Notes: generated by a model not told the origin, from the sequence alone. DNA of 64,000 bases from JADZFO01 sp964512635 (GCA_964512635.1 CAZEJB010000012.1:1-64000); one strand, 5' to 3'; positions 8,748 to 17,875 are shown, counted from the stretch's first letter. Program-made: numbers and translations.

Positions 8748-11090
8748 ATGGGAGTCTTGAATATCGGGCGCGGCTGCATCCTTTGCCTGTTGATGCTTGT
8801 GATGTGCGCCGCTTGTCGCGGGCAGTCAGGCGCTGGCCTCGCATCCTCCGCTGGAAAGGGTGATGGCGTGGCTGAGGCGAACACGGGGCAGCTGCCTTCC
8901 TTTGCTGAGCTTGACCGCCTCCTGCGAAGACCGTCCGCTATCACCACTTGGCGCATGGGGGCGCACTTTGCCGCTGAGCTTCCAAGCCGGGGTGTCACTC
9001 CGGCGGGGGACAATTGGCTAGATTTCGCTGCCAGCGAACCTGATCAGCGCGACACTGCCTTTGCTGTTTACAGCTTCAAGCTGGAAGGCATGGAGACTGG
9101 TGCCGTCATCCAGTCGGCCTGGAATGTCTATCCGCCTTCAAAGGCGCGCTGGCTGGCCGCGGTGGCCAACCGCAGCAGTCAGCGCTGGGAGATCTTCCAG
9201 ACCTCCAATGACTACAGCTTCTTCCTGCCGCGCCTTGCTGACTACCTTGACCCCCAGGGTGTTTTGCTGGTCGCCATGTTCTGGCAGAGCGCTGAGGCTG
9301 GCGCGCTGCGCCGCCTTGATATCTCGCCCTTTGATCTCTATGACGAGATCGAACCCAACAGCACGAAGGAGCAGGCCCAGCTGCTGCCCCCCGCGCCCTT
9401 TACGGCTTTCCGCGCCAGCGCCGGTGCCGACCTGCCGGGCTATGCGGGCAACGACGGCAGCAACGACGACTGGTTTGAGCTGAACCTGCAGCCGGGGACG
9501 GACTACAGCATCGGCATCCTGTCGGTTGGTGCGCTGCATGCCGCGGGCGAAAAGTATGAGCTTTTTGAAGGCGATGAACTGCTGGAAAGCGAAGCTCTGC
9601 ATCACGAGCTATTGAGATCTACTTTGAGCACGGCGCCCGCAGGCGGCGGGCCGTACTATCTGCATGTCCTGGGTAGGGGGCTGGACTATGAGATCAGCCT
9701 TATCGAAGGTAACAGCCAGGCGCCAGTCCCCGGCCTGAACCTTGAACCCCGGCAGGGCCCGGCTCCGCTGCTGGTGCAGCTCGATGCCAGCAGCAGCTAC
9801 GACAGCGATGGGACGATTGTGAGCTATGAGTTCGACTTCGAAGGCGATGGCGTCTGGGATCTGATAACCAATTCTCCCCTGGCTCAGCACACATATGAAG
9901 AGGAAGGTCTTTTTAAGGCCCGGGTGCGGGTAAGAGACGATGCGGGCTGGGCCGTGCAGATGCCTAAGTATGGCGAACTCCCCGGCGAGCGCAGTGTAAC
10001 GGTCGGGCCCAGCCCTTATGACGAGGTGGAGGACAACGACGGCCGCACTCCGGATGACTACAACCAGCTTCCCGCTTTGCCCTTCGCCGGCTTCAGCGGC
10101 AGCGTCAGCGGCAGTGACTATTTTTACAACGACCTCGGTTATGAATACGACGCCGACAGCGCGGACTGCTTCACCTTTGAGGCCACAGCTGGCGTACCGG
10201 TGTCCTTCAGGGATGCCAACTTCTTTGAAACCGCAGTCAGTGATGACAACGGCAGCAATCTGGGCTTTGCGCTCTACGGTCTCGACGGCAAGAAGATCCA
10301 TGGCACCAACCCACAGGACCAGCACATCAGCTTCGTGCCGGCGGAAAGCGGCAGCTATAAACTGTCGGTCCATGCCTCGCGCCTGCCCGACCACCACCGC
10401 TATGAACTCATCGGGCTGAACAGCTACCCGCCCAATCCGCCGCACATCACCCTCAGCAAGACGGAAGGCAAGGCCCCGCTTAGCGTCAGCTGCAGCGCCA
10501 GCGTGAGTGACCCCGACAGCACTGACCTGCAGTTCAGCTGGTCGGTGGATGATGTATATGCCGATGCCTCGCTCGGGCATGCCGCCTCGATCGACTTCAG
10601 CTTTGAAGAAGCGGGAGATTACGTAATCCGCTGCTTCGCCACGGATGAAACCGGTCTGCGCAGCAGCGAGACAGCGCAGGTCTTCGCCTGGGCCAGGGAC
10701 TACGACGAGCGGGAATACAACAGCGACTTTTTCGAGGCGCAGCTGCTTCCGGCCCTGCCGGTCAGCAACTTCACCGGCAGCCTGGCAGGCCTGAATGACG
10801 GCGGCTATGACGGCTTTACTCAGGACTATTTCAGACTGCCCCAGAGCCTGAGCGCCGGTTCAAGCCTGCATGTGGAGGTCCTCTGCGAGCGCCACGAAGC
10901 CAGCATGAAACTTGAGCTGCTGGATGGGTCGAAAGCAGTGCTCGCGCAGGCTTCGCCTGTGGAGGGCGTGCTGACGCTTGATTTCTCCACAGGCGATGCT
11001 TCCCTCAGCTCCGCTGTGCTGCTGCTTAGCGTTGACCCCGGCGTAAACCCTGTCAATGTGAACTACGAACTGAATGTCAGCGTGGATTAG
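8748..11090 (+). CDS. PKD/PPC repeat lipoprotein
   Basis: A 780-residue lipoprotein. The hydrophobic signal ends at Cys23 (VMCAAC, again with Cys at -3). The N-terminal module shows FAVYSFKLEGM and WLAAVANRSSQRWEIF. Then PPC (about 198), PKD (325; YEFDFEGDGVWD), PPC (424), PKD (564; FSWSVDDVYADA, lacking the usual DGDG turn) and PPC (651). It is one PKD/PPC unit shorter than the two genes upstream. No catalytic motif recognised. It is the third intact gene of the array and has its own promoter, so the array is not simply one operon. Confidence 0.87.
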   Translation: MGVLNIGRGCILCLLMLVMCAACRGQSGAGLASSAGKGDGVAEANTGQLPSFAELDRLLRRPSAITTWRMGAHFAAELPSRGVTPAGDNWLDFAASEPDQRDTAFAVYSFKLEGMETGAVIQSAWNVYPPSKARWLAAVANRSSQRWEIFQTSNDYSFFLPRLADYLDPQGVLLVAMFWQSAEAGALRRLDISPFDLYDEIEPNSTKEQAQLLPPAPFTAFRASAGADLPGYAGNDGSNDDWFELNLQPGTDYSIGILSVGALHAAGEKYELFEGDELLESEALHHELLRSTLSTAPAGGGPYYLHVLGRGLDYEISLIEGNSQAPVPGLNLEPRQGPAPLLVQLDASSSYDSDGTIVSYEFDFEGDGVWDLITNSPLAQHTYEEEGLFKARVRVRDDAGWAVQMPKYGELPGERSVTVGPSPYDEVEDNDGRTPDDYNQLPALPFAGFSGSVSGSDYFYNDLGYEYDADSADCFTFEATAGVPVSFRDANFFETAVSDDNGSNLGFALYGLDGKKIHGTNPQDQHISFVPAESGSYKLSVHASRLPDHHRYELIGLNSYPPNPPHITLSKTEGKAPLSVSCSASVSDPDSTDLQFSWSVDDVYADASLGHAASIDFSFEEAGDYVIRCFATDETGLRSSETAQVFAWARDYDEREYNSDFFEAQLLPALPVSNFTGSLAGLNDGGYDGFTQDYFRLPQSLSAGSSLHVEVLCERHEASMKLELLDGSKAVLAQASPVEGVLTLDFSTGDASLSSAVLLLSVDPGVNPVNVNYELNVSVD

Positions 11091-11111
11091 TTTGGTCACG
11101 CTGCAACTTTG

Positions 11112-11120
11112 TGTTAGTCT
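11112..11120 (+). promoter_or_regulatory. Extended -10 (TGTTAGTCT) of the 11154 gene
   Basis: TGnTAnnnT match 33 nt before ATG 11154, followed by AGGGGGAG (11141-11148) as Shine-Dalgarno. Confidence 0.58.
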
Positions 11121-11153
11121 TTCCCTGCCAGGCAAGCGTGAGGGGGAGAACCC

Positions 11154-13640
11154 ATGCGGCTGAATATGTTTTGCCTGCTGATACTGGCAGGCCTGATTGT
11201 GTCTTTGTTTTGCAGCGGCTGCGGCGGCGCTGGACGCGAAGCGGACCTGCAGCCTGAACCTGCGCGGCCCCAGGCCGGAACACCCGGTGCGCTGGAAGCG
11301 CCATCCGCACTGCCAGCGCAGCCCGGGCCTGGCGCGGTCCTGCCCGCGCCATCAACACTGCTGCGCCAAGCTTCATACACGCCCTATGACCTGGTTCGCA
11401 ATGGCGCGGACATCGGCGCGGGGTTGCCACGGCGCTTCAGCGCGGCCAGTCCCGACGGTGCGCTCGACCTGAACCCCCACGGCAGCGGCCCGGGCGAATT
11501 CGCCTATGCAATCTACAGCTTCCCGCTGGGGGACTACGACCTTGACAGCGTGCTCTTCATGGCCTGGGAGAAGGCCCCGGCCTTGGAGGATCTCTGGCTG
11601 GCCACCGCCAACTTCCAGAGCGACCGCTGGGACCTGCACCGGCCGCAGGAGAACTGGCTCTGCGACTTCGGCAGCTTCGGTGCCTACGCCAGTCCGCCGC
11701 CGCAGCGCACAGCGTTTATCGCGGTCATCGCCATGGGCACCCAAAGCGCGCGCCTCGGCAGCCTGTCCATCGGCCCGCCGCCGGCGCCCGACAGCGTCTT
11801 TCTGATCCCAGAGCGCACGAAGGTGCCGCCCGGGACAAGTGTGCGGGTGACCTGTTACTGCTGGCAGACGGCCCATGAGGTCTCAGGTTTTAACGCGGCA
11901 GTCACGCACTCGCTGCAGAACACCTACACGCCGATGTCCTACAACACCGGAGCCCCCGGCGGGGAGCGCTGGGAGCCCGACGGCATCTGGCTTTCCAACC
12001 CGCCGGAGAACGGCCTGATCGAGTTTGGCGACGGCCTGATCCAGACCTGGACCGCCCCCGACGGAACGCCCTATACCGCCATGATCACTGGTGCCTGGGC
12101 CCCGCCGGAATTCAGCGAAGCCACCGGCGAGCTCTTCAACTTTGAGCTGACGGTGAATGAAGGCGGGCTTATCTCACTGCTGCGCCAGGCAGACGGTATC
12201 GACCAGACCTATGCCAATGGTACTTTCGGCCTCGACCAAATCCCCTGGAGCTGCGACAACAACGCCGGCTGGCCGGGGCTCTGGTTGATCGGCCAGTATC
12301 CGCCCACGGCCCGCCTGCTGGCCGCTGAAACTGTGGGCGAGCCGGGGCTCAGCGTTACCCTGGACGCCTCGGGCAGCCGCCCGGCGACGGGCCACAGCAT
12401 CGTGAGGTATGAGTACGACTTCGGTGATGGCGCGGGCTGGCAGGACTTCGGGTCAGCGTCTTCCGTGAGCCACGTTTACGATCAGGCCGGCCGCTTTACG
12501 CCCTGCCTGCGAGTCACGGATGAGCTCGGCCTGCAGGCCACGGCCCGGGCAAAGACTGTGGTGACGCTGCATCTCGATGAGACTGAGAACAACGACAGCC
12601 TGGAACAGGCCAATCAGCTCCCGGTCGCGCCCTTCAGCGGTTGGCGTGGCAATGTCGGGGTGGATGAGAACTACATCGGCGCGGACAGCGACGGCGACTA
12701 TTTTGACATGCTGCGCCTGCCGCAAGTGCAGCCCGGGCGGAGGGTCAAGCTCGTGTTGAGGGACAGCACATTTGATCCACGCGAGCAATACTACGAGCGC
12801 GCCAACCTTAGACTGCTGGACCCCGAGCTGGACTACTACGAGCAGGTCAAGCTTACTGCCCTTGAGGATCTGCCGGGTCAGAAAAGCATGGTGCTGCAGA
12901 TGCCCTTCATCGACTCCGGAGACTGTCTTGAGTTGTCAGATGGTTGGAGCTTCTGCTCCTACGACCTTTCGATGAGCTTCGATCCGCCTGAGGCGCGACT
13001 CGACACAGTATCCGTTGATATGCCTGAAGACCTGGACGAGACTGCAAGGGTGCAACTCGACGCAAGCGGCAGCTTTGCAGTCGCCCCGGCCCGGATTGTG
13101 AAGTATGAGCTGCTTTACGACGACGACAAGGGCTGGGAGGACTTTGGCGACAACCCCTACCCGCAGTTCAGTCTGCGCCGTTATGACATGGACGGCGTCT
13201 GGCTGCGGGTGACGGACAGCAATGGCCAGACCGCATATACCGGTCAGCACTTCGACAGCGTCTTTGTGGATGACGTACAGCAATTTGAAGGCTTCGACGG
13301 TAACGTGGATTACTCCGGCAATGAGCGCTTCTGGGACGCGCAGAAGGACGGCCTGCCGGTGAGCAATTACCGCAGCTCCGGCGACGGCGGCTTCACGCTT
13401 TACCCGACTCCAGGCAAGACTCTTGTCGTGCATGTGCTCTGCGATCGAAAGCGCCGAACCTACCTCGAGGTCGAGGGGCTTATCGATTACTGGACCGGTA
13501 CTATGTGGGGCGCACTCGACATCCTCGAGGAATCAGATGGGGAACTTGAGCTGCGCTTCGCTGTGGAGCCTGATATCGAACTCCCTTTGAAAGTGCACGT
13601 CAGCGGCGGCTATTGCTGGATCAACATTTATGAGGAATAG
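11154..13640 (+). CDS. Module lipoprotein with cohesin-like and PKD/PPC domains
   Basis: An 828-residue lipoprotein (lipobox FCSGC, Cys23). The shared N-terminal module has FAYAIYSFPLGDY and LWLATANFQSDRWDLH. Residues about 215-380 differ from the other array members: TKVPPGTSVRVTCYCW and HEVSGFNAAVTH open a beta-rich domain that resembles cohesin-type domains in its start (a bounded-concept phrase followed by sGFn), although I cannot confirm the fold. Then PKD (383-468), PPC (473-610), a PKD-like domain (617-705) with unusual YELLYDDDKGWEDF, and a weakly PPC-like end. A dockerin-like lipoprotein is encoded at 42524-43312, which makes the cohesin-like reading worth testing. Confidence 0.82.
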   Translation: MRLNMFCLLILAGLIVSLFCSGCGGAGREADLQPEPARPQAGTPGALEAPSALPAQPGPGAVLPAPSTLLRQASYTPYDLVRNGADIGAGLPRRFSAASPDGALDLNPHGSGPGEFAYAIYSFPLGDYDLDSVLFMAWEKAPALEDLWLATANFQSDRWDLHRPQENWLCDFGSFGAYASPPPQRTAFIAVIAMGTQSARLGSLSIGPPPAPDSVFLIPERTKVPPGTSVRVTCYCWQTAHEVSGFNAAVTHSLQNTYTPMSYNTGAPGGERWEPDGIWLSNPPENGLIEFGDGLIQTWTAPDGTPYTAMITGAWAPPEFSEATGELFNFELTVNEGGLISLLRQADGIDQTYANGTFGLDQIPWSCDNNAGWPGLWLIGQYPPTARLLAAETVGEPGLSVTLDASGSRPATGHSIVRYEYDFGDGAGWQDFGSASSVSHVYDQAGRFTPCLRVTDELGLQATARAKTVVTLHLDETENNDSLEQANQLPVAPFSGWRGNVGVDENYIGADSDGDYFDMLRLPQVQPGRRVKLVLRDSTFDPREQYYERANLRLLDPELDYYEQVKLTALEDLPGQKSMVLQMPFIDSGDCLELSDGWSFCSYDLSMSFDPPEARLDTVSVDMPEDLDETARVQLDASGSFAVAPARIVKYELLYDDDKGWEDFGDNPYPQFSLRRYDMDGVWLRVTDSNGQTAYTGQHFDSVFVDDVQQFEGFDGNVDYSGNERFWDAQKDGLPVSNYRSSGDGGFTLYPTPGKTLVVHVLCDRKRRTYLEVEGLIDYWTGTMWGALDILEESDGELELRFAVEPDIELPLKVHVSGGYCWINIYEE

Positions 13641-13683
13641 CACCGGCCATGGGTTTTGCGTTCCGGCAGCGGCTACTCCAGGT

Positions 13684-13692
13684 TGTTACAAT
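13684..13692 (+). promoter_or_regulatory. Extended -10 (TGTTACAAT) of the 13722 gene
   Basis: A near-consensus TACAAT with TG one base upstream, 29 nt before ATG 13722. GGGGGAT precedes the start as Shine-Dalgarno. Confidence 0.6.
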
Positions 13693-13721
13693 CTGCAGGT
13701 TAGTACCGGCTGGGGGATTTG

Positions 13722-15407
13722 ATGTACAGGCTGAGATTTCGCGTTTGCTCCATTATGGCTTTGGCCCTGCTGGCCGCGGGCCTGCTTGGCGGCTGCGGCG
13801 GCCAGCGCAAGGCCGATTCAAGTCCGCCACCATCCGGCCTGCCCCTGCCGCAGGGCCTGGACGCCCTGCCGCGCTCAGGCTCGGCGGGCATGAAGCAGCG
13901 CAGCGGCGCGGACTTCGAGTCCGGCATGCCGCACCAAAACGTCAGCTCAGAAGGCAGCCTTGGCCTGTACCAGCCCCTGGACAGCGGCTACAGCGGGACA
14001 GCCTTTGCAATCTACACCTTTGATGCCGGCAGCCACAGGGGCCCGGCCCAGCTCAGCTATGTGTGGCTGGAGCCTGCTCCCCCGCCGGCCGACAGCTTTT
14101 TTGCCCTGGCCAACTTCGACAACAATGCCTGGGACTGGCGCTCCAGCGACGGCTCCGGCGCGTTCAGCATCGACAGCCTGGCCCCCAACCTGAGCCCCGG
14201 CGGACTGGTTTATCTGCTGGTGCTGCTGCAGGGGACAGAGCCGGCCAGCCTGATCAGCCTGAGCCTGGATACCCAGCTGACTTACGATGAAGTTGAGAAC
14301 AACGACACTGCTGAGGCCGCCCAGGTCCTGCCGCCCGCACCTGTTCGGAATTTCCGCTGCAGCCTGGGCAGTGCTCCGCAGTACCCCGGCAATGATGGCG
14401 ACACAGAGGACTGGTTCCGCTTCTTCATTCCAAGGGAGCAGGTCATGACTGTGTCCTTTGAGGAGCGCAGCGACAGCCTGCCCTGGACGCAATACATGGA
14501 AGTGCTGGACACCTTGGGTAATGTCATTGACGTCCCGGGTGGATTCGACTGGGGTTCGCCCAGCGCCTGCTATGACATCAACGGAGGCGCGAGCGGTCGC
14601 AGCGTGCTGATTCGAGTATCGGCTATTCAGGGATTGGCGCATGGCGACTACGGGCTCTCGGTCTATACCTCCAGCTACTTCGATTTCGGCGGGCAAACTC
14701 CAGCCTACAGCGTGCTTGACCTGCAGCCCAAGAGCGGCAGCGGGCCTCTGACGGTCACTCTGGATGGCAGCGGCTGTTACAACGACTTTGGCGAGACCAT
14801 GGAACGCTTCCTGTGGGACTGGGAGGGCGACGGGCACTTTGACTTCGACTCCGGCAGCAGCCCGGTCGTCCAGCACACCTATACCCAGGCCGGGGTCTAT
14901 CACCCCACGCTGCGGGCCTTTGACATTCGAGGCATCCCCACATTTAACGATTTCGACCTGGCCCTGCCATATACCTACGTACCAAAGGCCCGGAAGACCG
15001 TGACGGTCGGCGAAGTGCCCTACGACGAGCGCGAAGACAACGACCAGTGGTGGAGCGACTGGACCGGAAACGAGGCCGATCTGCTGCCGGCGCTGCCCTT
15101 CAGCGGCTGGCGTGGCAGTATCGGCGGGGACGGCGCGGGCTATGACGGCGACAACATAGACTGCTTTGAGCTGCAGGCTATGCCAGGTCAAACCCTGCAC
15201 ATCACTGCGCAATACACCCCGTCGGATGTGGACTTCAGCCTTGGCTATGGCCTGACAGATGTGGGCGAGGACTTACTTGAAGGCAGCTCGGGCCAGGCAG
15301 CCATCTCTCATCTGGTGGAGGGCTCGGGGCTGCAGACAATCTTCGTGGTAATCCGTGGGGGCGGCAGTTCAAACTGCGAGTACGAGCTGGCAGTCAGCCT
15401 TGAATAG
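13722..15407 (+). CDS. PKD/PPC lipoprotein, short member
   Basis: A 561-residue lipoprotein, lipobox LLGGC (Cys25). The ATG at 13722 is preferred to the overlapping TTG 13719 because of Shine-Dalgarno spacing. Domains in order: N-terminal module (TAFAIYTFDAG, FFALANFDNNAWDWRSSD), PPC (about 187), PKD (about 327; FLWDWEGDGHFDFDSGS) and PPC (about 433-561). It is the smallest intact member and the last gene of the array; the next gene (kdsA) is on the other strand and convergent. Confidence 0.88.
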   Translation: MYRLRFRVCSIMALALLAAGLLGGCGGQRKADSSPPPSGLPLPQGLDALPRSGSAGMKQRSGADFESGMPHQNVSSEGSLGLYQPLDSGYSGTAFAIYTFDAGSHRGPAQLSYVWLEPAPPPADSFFALANFDNNAWDWRSSDGSGAFSIDSLAPNLSPGGLVYLLVLLQGTEPASLISLSLDTQLTYDEVENNDTAEAAQVLPPAPVRNFRCSLGSAPQYPGNDGDTEDWFRFFIPREQVMTVSFEERSDSLPWTQYMEVLDTLGNVIDVPGGFDWGSPSACYDINGGASGRSVLIRVSAIQGLAHGDYGLSVYTSSYFDFGGQTPAYSVLDLQPKSGSGPLTVTLDGSGCYNDFGETMERFLWDWEGDGHFDFDSGSSPVVQHTYTQAGVYHPTLRAFDIRGIPTFNDFDLALPYTYVPKARKTVTVGEVPYDEREDNDQWWSDWTGNEADLLPALPFSGWRGSIGGDGAGYDGDNIDCFELQAMPGQTLHITAQYTPSDVDFSLGYGLTDVGEDLLEGSSGQAAISHLVEGSGLQTIFVVIRGGGSSNCEYELAVSLE

Positions 15408-15443
15408 CACTGCGCCGCCAGATGCCTGAACACCGGGAATCTC

Positions 15444-16487
15444 TCAGCCCTTCGCCCACCTGTCCAGCTCCAGCAGCCTGTTCAGCAAGGCCTCGGCTTT
15501 GTCCAGCGGCCACTGCGTCTCTTTGTCGCTGAGCGCCTTGGACGGGTCGGGGTGGACCTCCATGAACAGCGCCGCGATGCCGAGGCTGATCGCCGCAGTG
15601 GTCAGGCCGGGGATGTACTCGCGCTGGCCGCCGGAAGAACTGCCCGCGCCGCCGGGGAGCTGGACAGAGTGCGTGGCGTCGAAGCAGGCCGGGATGCCGC
15701 GGCTTTTCAGCCACAGCAGGCCGCGGTAGTCGACGACGAGGTTGTTGTAGCCAAAGCTGGCCCCGCGCTCGGTGATCAGCGCGCGGACTTCGGTGGGGCG
15801 GGCCTCAGTGCCCGCCGTAGTGGCGGGTCTTGACCCGCTTTCTCTTCCCTGTAGGGGCGCGATAGAATTCGCGCCCTCTTCGCCTTGTACCCCAGGGCGG
15901 GGACTCTGCCCCGCCCCTACAAGAGCATGCTCCGCCCCTACAGGATCCGCGCAGCCGCCGTCGACCAGCTTGTCCCAGACATTGGCCATGTCCCAGGGCG
16001 CCATGAACTGGCCCTTCTTGACGTTGACGATCCGCCCGCGCTGTGCGCTCTGGGCCGCGCAGGCCAGCAGCAGGTCGGTCTGGCGGCAGAGGAAGGCCGG
16101 CACCTGCAGCACTTCGCAGACGGCCCCGGCGGCCTCGGCCTGGCCGCTCTCATGCACGTCCGTCAGCAGCGGCACGCCAACCTGGGCGCGCACGCTGTCC
16201 AGCAGCTTCAGGCCGGCCTCGAGGCCCGGCCCGCGGGTGGTGTTGCCACTGCTGCGGTTGGCCTTGTCATAGCTGGCCTTGAAGACATAGGCGATGCCGA
16301 GGCGCTCGCAAACTGCCTTCATCTGGCCGGCGACCTCGACACACATGTCGAGGCTCTCGGCCATGCAGGGCCCGGCGATCAGCAGCAGCTTGTCGCCGTT
16401 GCTGACGCGGGACGCGCCGCCGCCGGGTGCGCTGCCCGGCAGGCTGAAACTGATTTGCGCAGTCTGGTCTGGTGCGGTATCTGTCAC
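15444..16487 (-). CDS. kdsA: KDO-8-phosphate synthase with in-frame repeat insertion
   Basis: KdsA condenses phosphoenolpyruvate and arabinose-5-phosphate to KDO-8-phosphate for lipopolysaccharide. Family motifs are intact: LLIAGPCMAES (Cys41, the metal ligand of the metal-dependent class), KASYDKANRSS (70-80, substrate lysines), DVHE (110-113), FDATHSVQ (269-276) and EVHPDPSKALSD. The length is 347 residues instead of about 280, because of a 20-residue N-terminal extension and an extra 54 residues (180-233) between the helix ending LVDGGC and the strand VRALITERG. The extra segment is encoded by palindromic repeats (see 15817-15943). It sits at a surface helix-strand junction, so the enzyme is probably still active. 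The GTG start is 6 nt after a TAGAAT box (leaderless). Confidence 0.93.
   Translation of the reverse strand: MTDTAPDQTAQISFSLPGSAPGGGASRVSNGDKLLLIAGPCMAESLDMCVEVAGQMKAVCERLGIAYVFKASYDKANRSSGNTTRGPGLEAGLKLLDSVRAQVGVPLLTDVHESGQAEAAGAVCEVLQVPAFLCRQTDLLLACAAQSAQRGRIVNVKKGQFMAPWDMANVWDKLVDGGCADPVGAEHALVGAGQSPRPGVQGEEGANSIAPLQGRESGSRPATTAGTEARPTEVRALITERGASFGYNNLVVDYRGLLWLKSRGIPACFDATHSVQLPGGAGSSSGGQREYIPGLTTAAISLGIAALFMEVHPDPSKALSDKETQWPLDKAEALLNRLLELDRWAKG
15817..15943. repeat. Composite GTAGGGGCG-type palindromic repeats inside kdsA
   Basis: Four units are packed together: GGCGGGTCTTGACCCGC with GTAGT in front (8-bp arms), CTGTAGGGGCGCG with its partner CGCGCCC, an inverted copy ending CCCCGCCCCTACAAG, and a short GCTCCGCCCCTACAG. 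The first unit and the core of the third occur again in uvrC (51727-51883). The insert keeps the frame and contains no stop in the kdsA reading frame, giving a peptide with VGAGQSPRPG, also encoded in uvrC. Confidence 0.85.
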
Positions 16488-16493
16488 GACCGC

Positions 16494-16499
16494 ATTCTA
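16494..16499 (-). promoter_or_regulatory. -10 box TAGAAT of kdsA, leaderless spacing
   Basis: TAGAAT on the minus strand is separated from the GTG start (16487) by exactly 6 nt. A transcript starting about 7 nt after the box would begin at the start codon. Confidence 0.65.
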
Positions 16500-16521
16500 G
16501 CGCCAGCCGCAGGGGCTACTC

Positions 16522-16562
16522 AGCGCAGAGTGCAGGACTCCAGTTACGCTGCACTCTGCGCT
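16522..16562. repeat. Perfect 14-bp palindrome between dps and kdsA
   Basis: AGCGCAGAGTGCAG (16522-16535) and its exact inverse CTGCACTCTGCGCT (16549-16562) are separated by 13 nt and followed on the plus strand by TTGAACTTTGTAC. It has no T-tract on the minus strand, where both flanking genes lie, so it is probably a dispersed palindromic repeat, though it could also act as a transcript-end or processing hairpin downstream of dps. Confidence 0.65.
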
Positions 16563-16595
16563 TTGAACTTTGTACTCAGCACTGTGTACCTGCCT

Positions 16596-17120
16596 CTATC
16601 CCGCGGCGGCCCTCCGGGCTGCGGGGCGCGCTTCGCTCGCCGCGCCTTCAAGGTGGGCCTCAACGAACCAGAGCTGCTTGTCCAGCTCGCGGCTGATCTC
16701 GGTGTAGATATCCGCCGTGTCCATGTCCTTCAGCTCTTCGCCGGCCTTGTCGATGTTCGCGCGGCAGCTCTTGCCGAAGGCGGCGATCGCGGAGCTCAGC
16801 GCCCTCAGGTGCTCGACCCCGTCGGCGGCCACCAGCGGGTATTCCTTCAGGCTGCTGGTCTTTGCCGCAGCGCGCACTGTGCCTTCCACCTGGCCGCCCA
16901 GCTGGACCATGCGCTCGGCCAGGACATCGACCTGCGCCCCGACAAGGTTGTAGATCGAGTCGAAGAGCTCATGCAAGGCGATGAAATTCGGCCCTTTGAC
17001 GTTCCAGTGCGCCTGCCGCGCCTGGCTGGCCAGGTCGCTGCAATCGGCCACGCTCTGCTGCAGGATTTCACACAGTTTCTTACGGTTGCTCAGCGCAATG
17101 TCGTTCTTAGTATCGTGCAT
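16596..17120 (-). CDS. dps: Dps-family ferritin-like protein
   Basis: A 174-residue protein of the Dps/ferritin-like fold: mini-ferritins that oxidise and store iron, usually as 12-mers, and often protect DNA under stress. The signature QAHWNVKGPNFIALHELFD (His, Trp, Asp and Glu of the inter-subunit ferroxidase site) is seen near residue 35. It is followed by GGQVEGTVRAAAKTS and a four-helix-like pattern. The ATG 17120 with GGGAGGCGACC upstream is chosen rather than 17174. The C-terminal tail is Ala/Arg-rich (EARPAARRAAAG), which could contact DNA. The gene is monocistronic-looking on the same strand as kdsA. Confidence 0.9.
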   Translation of the reverse strand: MHDTKNDIALSNRKKLCEILQQSVADCSDLASQARQAHWNVKGPNFIALHELFDSIYNLVGAQVDVLAERMVQLGGQVEGTVRAAAKTSSLKEYPLVAADGVEHLRALSSAIAAFGKSCRANIDKAGEELKDMDTADIYTEISRELDKQLWFVEAHLEGAASEARPAARRAAAG

Positions 17121-17272
17121 TGGTCGCCTCCCGTCTGCCTCGCAGACACTGTGTAATACCTCGCGGAGGCCCATGCAGTTCCATCGGACGCGGAATATCC
17201 CAATCTGGACAGCATCGCAGCCAGGCTGTGTGGCGGTTAGTCGGCAAAGTCGGCGGCAAAGATGCCGCAGGC

Positions 17273-17875
17273 TCAGCCTCGTCCGCCGCCCAGAAGCCCG
17301 CCGGCGATGTCGCTGATGTCGTCCATCACCGAGCCGTCGCGGTCGCGGTCGAGCCAGCCCATGACCATCCCCATCAGGCCGGCATTGTGCCCGGTGGCGA
17401 TGTCCTGCTGCTCGCCAAGGTAGCCCGCCAGGTCACCGGGATTCATGCCGCGCTCGCGCTGCTGTTTGCCCAGCCAGCCCAGCACCAGCGGCGCGGCGAG
17501 GGCCAGCAGCTGCTGCACCTGCGCATCGTTCAAGCCGGTGCTCTTGGCCAGCTGCTGCTGTACGCCGGACTGCTGCTCGCCAAAGACGTGGCCAAGGATC
17601 TTGCCGCCCTTATCCGCCTGTGGGTGGCTGCCGCCAAGCAGGCCGCCGAGGTCGTCCAGGACTGAGCCGTCGTGGTCACGGGCCAGGGCATCGTGCAGGG
17701 CCGACGCGCCTTCCTGGCTGCGGGCATTGCGCGCCAGGCCGCTTAGGATCGCCGGCACCGCCGCACCGAAGCCCTGGCTGGTGGACGCGTCATCTGCGCC
17801 CAGCTTCTCGCTCAGCTGCCCCAGCGCGCCGCCGCCGAGCATACCGGTGAACAGGTCAAACATCGACTCGCTCAT
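17273..17875 (-). CDS. DUF937 / YidB-like protein
   Basis: A 200-residue protein starting MSESMFDLFTGMLGGGALGQ with GGGAGGCGGAG as Shine-Dalgarno. The Gly/Leu-rich repeats (VPAILSGLARNA, DDLGGLLGGSHPQ, GGKILGHVFGEQQ, LAPLVLGWLGKQQ-type) and the DHDGSVLDDL and DRDGSVMDDI turns are typical of the DUF937/YidB group. Function of that family is not established. The Asp-rich turns look like calcium-loop mimics, but that is inference. It lies between dps and a large lipoprotein gene, all on the minus strand. Confidence 0.8.
   Translation of the reverse strand: MSESMFDLFTGMLGGGALGQLSEKLGADDASTSQGFGAAVPAILSGLARNARSQEGASALHDALARDHDGSVLDDLGGLLGGSHPQADKGGKILGHVFGEQQSGVQQQLAKSTGLNDAQVQQLLALAAPLVLGWLGKQQRERGMNPGDLAGYLGEQQDIATGHNAGLMGMVMGWLDRDRDGSVMDDISDIAGGLLGGGRG

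Noticed and set aside
15817..15943. CRISPR-like array in kdsA
   Set aside because: Units are unequal, inverted relative to one another and without constant-length spacers; they are palindromic dispersed repeats.
16522..16590. Terminator of the dps gene
   Set aside because: The palindrome is perfect but no T-tract follows on the minus strand; classed as a dispersed repeat, with a transcript-end role left open.
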